A DNA stretch of 64,000 nt. Source: Chloranthus sessilifolius. Taxonomy: Eukaryota; Streptophyta; Magnoliopsida; Chloranthales; Chloranthaceae. The stretch lies in assembly GCA_021018995.1 (NCBI GenBank), contig CM037591.1, positions 69,033,901 to 69,097,900 of the forward strand, in the 5' to 3' direction. Under the pieces are notes generated by a model. The model saw nothing but the letters and a program-made list of their open reading frames with translations, searched no databases and was not told the origin of the DNA. Made by a program: the position numbers and the translations under genes. How positions within the stretch are numbered: position 1 is the first letter of the stretch; each line of letters begins with the position of its first letter. This document shows, piece after piece, positions 55,668 through 64,000 of the stretch.

Positions 55668-56275
55668 ATTTCGATTAATCGAAATTGGGTTTCGATTAAT
55701 CGAAATTGGCCAGGAAGTTGAAGAGTCAGAGGACCCCGATTTCGATTAATCGAATTGGATTTCGATTAATCGACTTTGGATTTCGATTAATCGATTTGGG
55801 AATCGATTAATCGACTGAGAACCTCCAGTGGACCCCAGGGGTTGGAGGAAATAACTTAAGGAAAAATCGACTAATCGAAATGGGATTTCGATTAATCGAT
55901 TTTGGTTTCGATTAATCGATTTGGAATCGATTAATCAGCTTGTGAAACTCGATTATTCGAACTGTGGGTCTACCTTGCGAAAAGAAGGATTTCGATTAAT
56001 CAAAATTGGATTCGATTAATCGAATGAAAATTCGACTATTCGAACAGAAATTTTGCTTTGCGAAAAGAGGAATTTCGATTAATCGAAATTGGATTCGATT
56101 AATCGAATGAAAACTCGACTGTTCGAACTGAGAATGGACTTTGCGAAAAGGAGGATTTCGATTAATCGAAATTGCTTCGATTAATCGATATTGACCTTCG
56201 ATTAATCGATTTTGGAAATCGATTAATCGAATCAGATTCGATTAATCGACTTTGGAATTCGATTAATCGACTGTA
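55668..56275. repeat. TCGATTAATCGA palindrome array in LTR J
   Basis: About twenty copies of the 12-bp palindrome TCGATTAATCGA (often 14 bp, TTCGATTAATCGAA) at irregular 18-40 bp spacing, separated by aattgg/tttgg linkers. Interspersed TTCGAA-like motifs (gactattcgaac, gcgaaaag) recall the array of element A. Confidence 0.92.
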
Positions 56276-56786
56276 GTAAACTATGTTGACTTTTGGTTTG
56301 ACTTTAAGATTCTTGGGGGATCTTATGCCTTCCTTATTGCATCCTTTGCGATGTGTTTTACCTGTTATGTGGTACCATAGGTGGTACGTGTGGACTGGTG
56401 CACAAGGAGTCACGTGGGACCTTGATGCATTGATCAAGTGAAGACTTGAGGTAGGGAACACCTTGAACATGTACCTTATTTTACAAGAGCATGTATGTAG
56501 TGATATAAATTTCCATTCAAATATTTTTACTGCTTAAAGAATTGTGAAAAGTGTGTGTGTGTGATATTCATAAGAGTAAACTAATGAGCCATCCCCAGGG
56601 GATGAAGAGGTAAAGAGAAAAGAGCATCAGGTGTGATGCAAGTAAATGGATACATCCCAGGGATGTATCCAAGGATTGAATCATGCTTGATAGGGCCTAA
56701 CTGATATAAGATAGCACACTTATACGGTGAATAACTATATGTAAGGCACCGATATTTTTGTTATTTGAGGTTTGATAGGTTACCCC

Positions 56787-56855
56787 ACCGACGTGGCGGG
56801 ATATCCACGACTGACACGGCAGGATATCCGTGACCGATACGGCGAAAACCGTAGG
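56787..56855 (+). repeat. 23-bp tandem repeat in LTR J
   Basis: Three diverged units of the form ga-c-ggcgggatatccacga, with GGATATCC at the centre of the first two and a GC-rich setting unlike the rest of the LTR. Confidence 0.6.
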
Positions 56856-57730
56856 CGGTCGCGGAGGCTTATCCAGACATAGTAAGCACACCCTGTGGGT
56901 GTTGATTGAGACAAGTGAAACCGCCACCAATCCCGTGGAAAGGGCTTGGTACTATATGGTATTCTGTGGAATACATTAAAAGCCTATATAGATGACGATG
57001 AAGGGTATCTCATCGGGGCTCGATGCTATATTGCTCGGGGATTACTTAAGTTGAAAGTTTAAGTTTTGCTTTAGGCCTTTTCAGCATTATTCATGAGTAA
57101 ATGAAAACATAAGTAATCAACAGTAAAACGAAATGCTTTTTAAATTGTTTCACCAACAATTGCATAGATACATCATGCATGGCATATCATAGAATATATG
57201 TGAGTTATAATTTATATGTTCAACAGTGTTTGTTCCCTATTGAGCTAGGATGTAGCTCACCCTATAGACTATACGTCGCAGGTCCACTACTAGCAGCTGC
57301 CGCGGCTTCAGGAGACGCTGATCCCGGCGAGTCGGACCTTGCGGCATGAGGAGTTAGAGCCACCTCGGAGGACTTCTTCTAGAGGACTCTCAGTAATTTT
57401 GAGGAGTTTTAGTTGGAGATTGTACGCTTGGTATGTCAAGCCTGATTTTTGATTAAACCTTGTGTATAAGGATATCAGAGTATTCTTTTGGGCGAACCAT
57501 CCATGATGATGGTTATCATCGATGGTTCAGATCGGTTCTCCCTTCATGCAGAGGCATGAGGGTAGAACTGTCTTTTGAGAAGTATTTCTATGTAGATTTA
57601 AATTTCGCAAGTTGTTCTTATTTATTTTATGCTTGATATACCAGTGTTCCATGCATAGTTGAGGGGCACGGTCAAGATGATCGTGCTGATGGCACGGGTT
57701 TCGGGGTGCTGAAATCCGGGCTGTCACAGT

Positions 57731-57742
57731 TGGTATCAAAGC
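57731..57742 (+). other. Primer binding site of element J (initiator tRNA-Met)
   Basis: TGGTATCAAAGC matches the complement of the initiator tRNA-Met 3' end (TGGTATCAGAGC) at 11 of 12 positions, two bases downstream of the LTR end. This is the standard primer of chromoviruses. Confidence 0.8.
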
Positions 57743-57830
57743 TATTTTCTTTTAGCAATTCTGACAAGGGTTCTTTCGTCAGAACATAGGGGCTTCTGCT
57801 AACGAAACTTTAGTTTCAAATGCAGCCGCA

Positions 57831-59150
57831 ATGTCAGCTAGAGGGAGAGGCCGACCAAGGGGAGGCCATCAAAGGAGTTTACGTAGTGGAGATGGTTACA
57901 TCTCTCCTACAAACAGAGTACCTTTAGGAGGTGTGTGAGAGTAGCGGAGGAAGAGGATCGAGATCATCAGGATCAAGATCAAAGAGAGCAAGAAAGAGTG
58001 AGAGAAAGATAAGAAGATAGAGAGGAGCGACAAAGGATGATGCACACTATGGAGACTATGGCAGCTGCCATGGCACAACAAGCCGATCCTTTGCAGTTTC
58101 ATGCATCAAGAGAATGCACCACCTACACCACTGTAGGATCCGGCGCTGTTCGTGTCTCATCTTTACGAATTTAGAGGATGACCTCCTTTTCATTTTCTGG
58201 GCAGACACAATGGCCGCTGAGAACTGGCTGATGGAGATGGAGAAAGTCTTTAGCGTGCTAACTTGCACGGAAGACGAGAGTGTAAGATGGGCAGCTTACA
58301 TGTTGGATGGGGAGGCTGGGCCTTGGTGGAAGTCCGTGATACGGACTCGGGCTCGGAGACTCCAGTTGCCTTGGACTTGGGAGGAGTTTGTTGAGGAGTT
58401 CAACAAACAATATTTTTCAGTGGTGAGGAACCGACTTGAGGTACAATTTTTGCAGTTAGTACAAGGAGAATGACGGTGAGAGAATACGGGTAGAGTTTCT
58501 ACGACTTGCCCGTTTTGCTCGGATTACGTCCACAAGTGATGAAGTCCAAGAGGTTTCAAGGTTTGAAGCACGAAGTTAGGGAGGCGTAGCTCCATTTCAG
58601 CGAGGACCTATGAAGAGGTCATGAGCAAGGCGTTGGTTGTAGAGGAGGAGAACAATAACGATATAGAGCAGGAGGAGCAGTGAACAAGGAAGAAGCGGGC
58701 ACTATGAACCGGTGAACAAAAAGTCGAGGTTCATGGGCCGAATCGAGACCCGCAGTTCAAGGGGTTTGGAAGACCGCGCAACAACAACAACAACACCAGA
58801 GGTTTCCATTACTTGCGTCGGGAGACCTATTCACTATGAGAGCCACCGCCATGTCTCATGGCGCCACTATCACACGGTTCTCATACTGCTTTCTTCCACC
58901 TCGGAGACTTCATAAAGTGTGGCAAGCCTCATAGAACAAATGTAGATTTGGAACTAGGGTCAAGTTTCGATGTGGCAAGGTGGGCCACTTGATCAAGGAT
59001 TGCCCGAGACAGATAAAAGAAAGACGGTTTCGATTCTTGACACCACGACCAATTCAAGCAAGGAAACCGATCGTTGAGGGAGAGTTTATGCGATCCGCTC
59101 GAGAAGCGAGGAACGTGCATGATGTTATCCAAGGTGAGATTCCTTTAAAA
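57831..59150 (+). pseudogene. Gag region of element J
   Basis: Starts MSARGRGRPRGG at 57831. The retrotransposon gag domain lies in about 58200-58480 (AENWLMEMEKVF, VRWAAYMLDGEAGPWWKSV, EEFVEEFNKQYF), then basic linker sequence and a zinc-knuckle part at about 58950-59020 (KVGHLIKDCPRQ). It builds the particle. A fossil with several breaks. The ~250 bases between it and the protease are strikingly AT-rich. Confidence 0.78.
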
Positions 59151-59329
59151 TTAAAGAAAATTTTCTTTTCGTTAAAACTTTAGATAGAGAAGAAGCATGC
59201 ATTAGGAAATTTTATAGATTCTTTCTCTATACCAAAAGTCAGTATGTAAATTGAGGTGTAAATTAATGTGTAAATTATTGTATGTGTGTATGTATACTAT
59301 AGGTACTCTAAATATATATGAAAAGGATG

Positions 59330-59725
59330 CTTGGTGGATATGACGCTCGAGTGTTGATAGACCCCGGTCTACCCACTCATTCGTCGCCACTCCACGTTTG
59401 CTAAGAAGATGAAGATTGTTCCAGACGTTGGATTTCGTCTATCGTGTATGCATTCAGGAGAGTTAGTTGACACGGAGTTAGCTTGCAAATCCATCATCGT
59501 AGCAGTTCAAGACTTAGAAGTGCATGAATTGGAAGCAAAGTTGGTACTGTTAGACATGCAAGGGTTTGATGTGATCCTTGGCATGGACTGGTTGGCGCAG
59601 CATTGTGCGACCGTTGATTGCAAGAACAAGGTAGTCATCTTCAGACCCAACACAAGAAGATCATTTCGGTTTCAAGGAGTGAGGTCGTCATACGTACGAT
59701 CTCGTGATGAAGGGCCGAGAAAATG
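59330..59725 (+). pseudogene. Aspartic protease region of element J
   Basis: Retroviral-type protease of a chromovirus. The active-site neighbourhood is at about 59355-59390 (VLIDPGSTHSF-like). The domain continues through the hydrophobic ELEAKLVLLDMQGFDVILGM and DWLAQHCATVDCKNKVVIF. Length and position between gag and RT fit the family. It is a fossil. Confidence 0.75.
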
Positions 59726-59759
59726 ATCAGAAAGGGTTGCAGTGGATACTTAGCTTTCT

Positions 59760-60417
59760 TAAAGGAGGACAAGGAAGAAAAGAACGTCATTTCTGAGATC
59801 GCAGTTGTGCGAAACTTCGCTGACGTGTTTCCAAAAGAGTTGCCTGGATTACCTCCAGAAAGAGAAGTAGAATTCGCCATTGACTTAGCACCAGGAACGG
59901 AGCCTATTTCAAAAGCACCTTATAGAATGGCTCCCGCTGAGTTAAAGGAGTTGAAGGAACAACTACAAGAGCTTATGGACAAGGGGTTTGTTAGACGGCG
60001 TGTCTCCATGGGGAGCACCGGTCTTGTTTGTCAAGAAGAAAGATGGGTCAATGCGGATATGCATTGACTATCGGCAATTGAACAAACTCACTGTGAAGAA
60101 CCGCTACCCTTTGCCTAGAATAGACGATCTATTCGACCAACTGCAAGGAGCAAGGTATTTTTCCAAGATCGACCTGAGATCTGGGTATCATCAGTTGAGA
60201 GTCAAGGCAGAGGACATTCAAGATGTTTTGTATGGACACTATGAATTCCTTGTGATGCCGCTTTGGATTAACGAATGCTCCGGCGTCATTTATGGATCTG
60301 ATGAACCAAGTGTTTAAACCACACTTGGACTCCTGCGTGGTAGTGTTGATGATATACTAATATACTCCAAATCCAAGACGGAACACGAAGAACACTTGAG
60401 GATTGCTCTCTGACGCA
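59760..60417 (+). pseudogene. Reverse transcriptase region of element J
   Basis: FPKELPGLPPEREVEFAIDL and [20 protein letters not shown] lead into the RT blocks [38 protein letters not shown] and the DDIL-type catalytic block near 60346. It is typical of chromovirus RT and clearly distinct from the Athila-type RT of element C. It is a fossil with a few breaks. Confidence 0.83.
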
Positions 60418-60418
60418 C

Positions 60419-61261
60419 GTGAACACCAATTATGCCAAATTCAGCAAGTGTGAGTTTTGGTTGGAAGAAGTTAGCTTTTTGGGACATGTCGTCTCAAAGC
60501 ATGGTGTCACTGTAGATCCAGCAAAGATAGAAGCAGTAGTTAAATGGGAGCAACCAAAGACAGTGACCGATGTCCGAAGTTTTCTGGGCTTAGCAGGCTA
60601 TTATCGACGTTTCGTTGAGGGGTTTTCAAAGATATCGGGACCTCTCACAAAGCTGACACGAAAAGATTCAAGGTTTGAGTGGAGTGAGGCATGCGAGAAG
60701 AGTTTTCAAGAACTCAAAACGAGACTCACTTCGGCTCCAGTGTTAGCAATTCCTTCGGGCAGTGGAGGATACGCCGTGTACAGCGACGCGTCATACAATG
60801 GCCTTGGTTGTGTGCTCAACCAACACAAGAAGGTGATAGCTTACGGATCAAGACAGCTGAAAGAACACGAGAAAAATTACCCGACTCATGACTTAGAACT
60901 AGCAGCAGTCATTTTTGCGCTGAAGATTTGGAGACATTACTTGTATGGTGAGACATTTGAAATTTTCACCGATCATAAGAGCCTCCGATATCTGTTTACA
61001 CAGAAAGAACTCAACATGAGACAGCGCAGATGGATGGAATTCCTCAAGGATTACGATTGCTCTATACAATACCATCCAGGCAAGGCGAATGTAGTAGCCG
61101 ATGCATTGAGTCGAAAAGGTTCAGCTCAGTTAGCTTCTTTGATTTTGGGTATGCAAGATGGAAATTATTGGAAGACACGGCAATCTATGATGCGAACATT
61201 GAGTCAAAGGACACTGGATCCTTTTTGGCTAACATATATCAGTAAAGCCAGTGATATTTGA
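60419..61261 (+). pseudogene. RT connection and RNase H region of element J
   Basis: [20 protein letters not shown] and [20 protein letters not shown], then RNase H motifs: [48 protein letters not shown] and [11 protein letters not shown] at the end. It reads through at full family length, followed by the pol linker. Confidence 0.88.
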
Positions 61262-62270
61262 GCATATCCACGATCTACAGATGAAAGATCCAGCGTTAAC
61301 GAAGATTCATCAAGACGTGAGTGAAGGCATTAGGTCGGACTTCTCAGTAAAAGAAGATGGTTCTTTATTGTTCAAGGGCCGTCTCTGCATTCCGGACAAT
61401 GCCGACCTAAGACGAACAATTCTTGATGAGGCTCATAAGTCAAATTATGCTATCCACCCAGGTAGCACCAAAATGTACCAAGATTTGAAAAAGAATTACT
61501 GGTGGAGAGGACTGAAACAAGACGTGGCCGAGTATGTGTCACGATGTTTGACTTGTCAGCAAGTGAAGGTTGATCATAGACATCCTGCGGGACTATTGCA
61601 ACCTTTACCAATACCAGAATGGAAGTGGGAATCGATCTCAATGGATTTCATTGTTGGATTACCCCGTACTGCCAAGAGACACAATGCCATTTGGGTCGTC
61701 GTAGACCGATTGACCAAATCAACACTTTTGCCGTAATACCACATATCTGGCGGGAAGATTATACATGAAGGAGATTGTAAGATTACACGGGATTCCAAGC
61801 GACATCGTTTGGATCGTGATCCACTATATCGTCCAAGTTTTGGAAGAAATTTCAAGAAGGAATGGGAACACGACTAGACTTTAGTTCACTTTCCATCCTC
61901 AAAGCGATGGGCGGTGAACAGGCGAGTGAATCAAGTAATAGAAGACATGCTCGGGCGTGCATGCTTGATATGCAAGGATACTGGGATGAGTATCTACCGA
62001 TGCTCGAGTTCGCATATAACAACAATTTTCAAACAAGCATTGGCATGGCACCGTATGAAGCTCTGTATGGGCGACGATGCAAGTCACCCCTCAATTGGGA
62101 GGAAAGCAATTGAGAAATTTGTATTAGGACCAAAACTACTTGAAGATAATGCACGTTGTCCAATTATCGAGAGAAAGGTTGAAAGCGACCTGAGTAAGCA
62201 GAAAAGTTACGCCGATATGAAGCGGACTAGTGTTGACTACAAAGTGAGCATGTGTTTGTGAAGGTGTCAC
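61262..62270 (+). pseudogene. Integrase region of element J
   Basis: The HHCC zinc part is at about 61420-61560 ([33 protein letters not shown]). The core begins with [20 protein letters not shown] and VVDRLTKS, and its later part has LPMLEFAYNNNFQTSIGMAP and EALYGRRCKSPLNW. It is a fossil with several breaks, more than the upstream pol regions. Confidence 0.82.
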
Positions 62271-62292
62271 CTATGAAAGGTGTAATGAGATT

Positions 62293-62661
62293 TTGGAGAG
62301 GAAGTTAAGTCCACGTTATGTTGGACCATTTGAAATTTTGGGACGAGTAGGTGAAGTTGCATATCGCATTGGTTTACTGCAGCTATTTGATCGAGTACAT
62401 AATGTTTTCCACATATCGATGCTCAGAAAGTACGTGAATGATCCGTCTCATGTGTTAGGAAAGCAACCTATAGAGATGTGTGAGGACATGAGCATGACAG
62501 AGGAACTAGTGGAGATTCTGGATCGAAAAGAGCAAGTACTGCGCACTAAAGTGATTCCCTTAGTGCTTGTTCGGTGGAACAATCATCCAAAAGAAGAGGC
62601 TACTTGGGAACGAGAGGCCGATGTGAGAGCACAATATCCGGCCTTGTTTCCAACGACGTGA
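62293..62661 (+). pseudogene. Integrase C-terminus with chromodomain, element J
   Basis: KLSPRYVGPFEILGRVGEVA and VHNVFHISMLRKYV are the integrase C-terminal GPF/Y-type module. VLVRWNNHPKEEATWERE close to the end is the chromodomain core that targets chromoviruses to chromatin and defines Tekay-type elements. It ends at 62661 (RAQYPALFPTT). Confidence 0.87.
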
Positions 62662-63445
62662 GAAGTCAATGTAAACCACAAATATGTTGTAAAATCTCCA
62701 CTATGCTTGAAATTCAATGGAAATTTGATCCAATCTGTCATAAATTGTCAAATGTAGTAAAAGAACCAAAGAAATTGACAATCTACACAATTTGGGCAAA
62801 ACCGAATAATCGAATTTCAATACGATTAATCGATTTGGAATTTCGATTAATCGATTTTGTTCGATTAGTCGACTGGCATGCGCCAGTGACTGGAAATGTG
62901 AAAGAGAGTTAGAATATACATAGAAGACCAAATTCGATTAATCGAATTGGACATTTCGATTAATCGATTTGGAATCAACAAGTCGATTTGGACATTTCGA
63001 TTAATCGAATTATATTTCGATTAATCGATTTACTTAAGAGATTTGAAGAAATTGAATACACATAGACAATTTCGATTAATCGAAGATAGTTTCGATTAAT
63101 CGATTTTGAAGTTTCGATTAATCGAAATGAGTTTCGATTAATCGATTATTTAAAGAATTCTGGAAATTGAGAAGTTACCACACGATTTCGATTAATCGAA
63201 GTGAAACTCGATTAATCGATTTTGGAATTTCGATTAATCGAAATGGATTTCGATTAATCGACTGGCTCGCGCCAGTGAGCTTAAAAATTTAAAATTTTAA
63301 TTAGATACGATTTCGATTAATCGAAATGATTTCGATTAATCGAATTTGACTTTCGATTAATCGATTTTGGAAATCGATTAATCGATTTTACGCGGCTTAA
63401 CCTAGTTTTGAATCTCGATTAATCGATTCTGAATTTCGATTAATC
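62662..63445. repeat. Second TCGATTAATCGA array, downstream of pol in J
   Basis: After ~140 unremarkable bases, 62808-63440 holds about twenty copies of TCGATTAATCGA or one-base variants, linked by aattgg, tttgg or atttgg spacers as in LTR J. It is not a copy of the LTR: the unit order differs and the flanks do not match. Two cgccagtga motifs follow array members near 62881 and 63271. Confidence 0.88.
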
Positions 63446-63447
63446 GA

Positions 63448-63468
63448 GCCGCGGGCTATATATATAAG
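63448..63468 (+). promoter_or_regulatory. TATA box downstream of the second J array
   Basis: CTATATATATAAG immediately after the palindrome array, followed by a pyrimidine-rich leader-like stretch (63515-63600) with plant-leader-like aaccctag motifs. It suggests a promoter reading to the right; that is inference. Confidence 0.5.
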
Positions 63469-63639
63469 ATTGGGGATTTTATTCCCCATTCGAAAAATTT
63501 TCTTGCTTTGGGGTTTTGGCGCTTCACCTTCTTCCTTCTTCTCCAACCAACCGAGCACTCTAGGGTTTATGCTTCGGTTTCGGATCGGATTCAACTACCA
63601 TCGCATCCAAAACCCACGGTAAACCCTAAATTGTGTTTT

Positions 63640-64000
63640 CCTTTCAATTTGAGTTAGAAAACCCTAGATTTTTCCCAATATGCCAAAACCCGATTGTCTT
63701 GAAGAAGGCGACTTCTAAGTTACGGTTAGGCGTGAACGCACCACCACCACCCCACCCCATCACGGTGAGGACTCCATCACCGTCGAATCGGAGACCACCT
63801 CCGGTTCGGACGAAGCGTCTCTGTGTGAGTCTTCCCAAATCCACCCCATGCCACCACCACCCACCAACGTGGAGTAACCAAAGCAGTGGTGGGCTGCCAA
63901 GATTGGTCGATATACCATCGACCCTACCCTTTTCACGATCGACGTCTTGCAGGCGAGACCCAATGGGCTCAAAACTATATAAACAATGCGGTCTCGGCAA
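63640..64000 (+). other. Coding-like stretch at the right edge
   Basis: The plus strand shows protein-like segments such as EDSITVESETTSGSDEASLC (about 63768-63827) and KIGRYTIDPTLFTIDVLQAR (about 63897-63956), with codon-like GC distribution and interruptions. The minus strand is also open over 118 codons, which may be a shadow. No family is recognised. It could be a post-pol ORF of J, another element, or the 5' end of a host gene. Confidence 0.35.

Larger units (their letters stand above)
55102..57728 (+). repeat. 5' LTR of element J
   Basis: TGTAATAACCCG...GGCTGTCACA, 2627 bp. It contains a purine-rich stretch (about 55365-55410), the TCGATTAATCGA array (55668-56275) and a ~23-bp unit repeated about three times (56787-56855). 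The start is typical of Tekay/Del LTRs. Confidence 0.8.
55102..64000 (+). mobile_element. Element J: Tekay-type chromovirus
   Basis: Ty3/gypsy chromovirus: LTR, initiator tRNA-Met primer site, gag, protease, RT, RNase H, integrase and a C-terminal chromodomain, all on the plus strand. No second LTR is seen before the window ends, so the right boundary is open and the last ~1.3 kb may be a J-specific 3' region or foreign. The coding parts together carry roughly ten breaks, so J is a fossil despite being the innermost and hence latest insertion of its nest. Confidence 0.8.

Noticed and set aside
55668-56275. CRISPR-like array of short repeats
   Set aside because: Spacing is irregular, the linkers are themselves near-identical, and the setting is a plant retroelement LTR; this is a palindrome array, not repeat-spacer units.
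63600-63670. Telomere-type repeats (aaaccctaa motifs here and near 27165, 30225, 42805)
   Set aside because: Only single or paired motifs occur, in leader-like positions typical of plant promoters and LTRs; no tandem run.
63644-64000. Open minus-strand frame of 118 codons at the right edge as a host gene
   Set aside because: Composition is low-complexity Gly/Trp from CCACCA repeats, and the plus strand looks more protein-like; no family is recognised on either strand.

Overview
The window is nuclear DNA of a flowering plant and consists almost entirely of nested LTR retrotransposons. Evidence: plant Ty3/gypsy lineages only (Athila-type, Tat/Ogre-type and a Tekay-type chromovirus), primer sites matching plant tRNA-Asp, tRNA-Arg and initiator tRNA-Met 3' ends, AT-rich spacers, and no bacterial-style operons or recognisable host gene. 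The species cannot be named from the sequence. All elements are treated as fossils and named A to J here.

Layout. 1-15588 (+): element A, Athila-type, entering from beyond the left edge. Its 3' part (integrase, post-pol 'env-like' ORF, long 3' noncoding module, LTR) is present twice in tandem (1-8281 and 8282-15588). A lies in the gag of element C (15589-28696, +), a larger Athila-type element with gag remnant, protease, RT, RNase H, integrase, post-pol ORF, an extra small ORF, 3' module and LTR. C ends inside a minus-strand LTR fragment F (to 28934). 28935-29375 is unassigned. From about 29376 a minus-strand Athila-type element E begins. Its LTR is split by element D (30588-43845, -), which has two ~2.5 kb LTRs, a 5-bp target-site duplication, a tRNA-Asp primer site, gag and a post-pol ORF; no pol is seen. 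E resumes at 43846 and is entered at 47322 by H, a Tat/Ogre-like LTR plus leader present twice in tandem. H is entered at 53070 by LTR I (same family as D), and I is entered at 55102 by J, a Tekay-type chromovirus that runs to or near the right edge. The order of insertion is E > H > I > J, E > D, and F > C > A, outermost first.

What stands out is noncoding. (1) Every family carries its own short CG-containing palindrome, repeated in the LTR and again inside the element: CTTTTCGAAAAG in A, CGCGAG/TCGCGA in C, D and I, CTCGAG in E, TGGCGCAA/TTGCGCCA in H, TCGATTAATCGA in J. In the Athila-type elements the internal array lies just upstream of the post-pol ORF; in J it lies before a TATA box and a coding-like stretch downstream of pol. 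(2) Two hairpins are held across Athila subfamilies with compensatory arm changes: one ~70-105 bases upstream of the LTR boundary with a near-constant AUGCUAA loop, one in the transcribed LTR part that is doubled in the C/D/I family. (3) A second copy of the polypurine motif lies a constant ~1.6 kb upstream of the real one. These may be parts of one cis-regulatory system (paired LTR and internal promoters plus RNA structures), which I consider the best candidate here for something not yet described.
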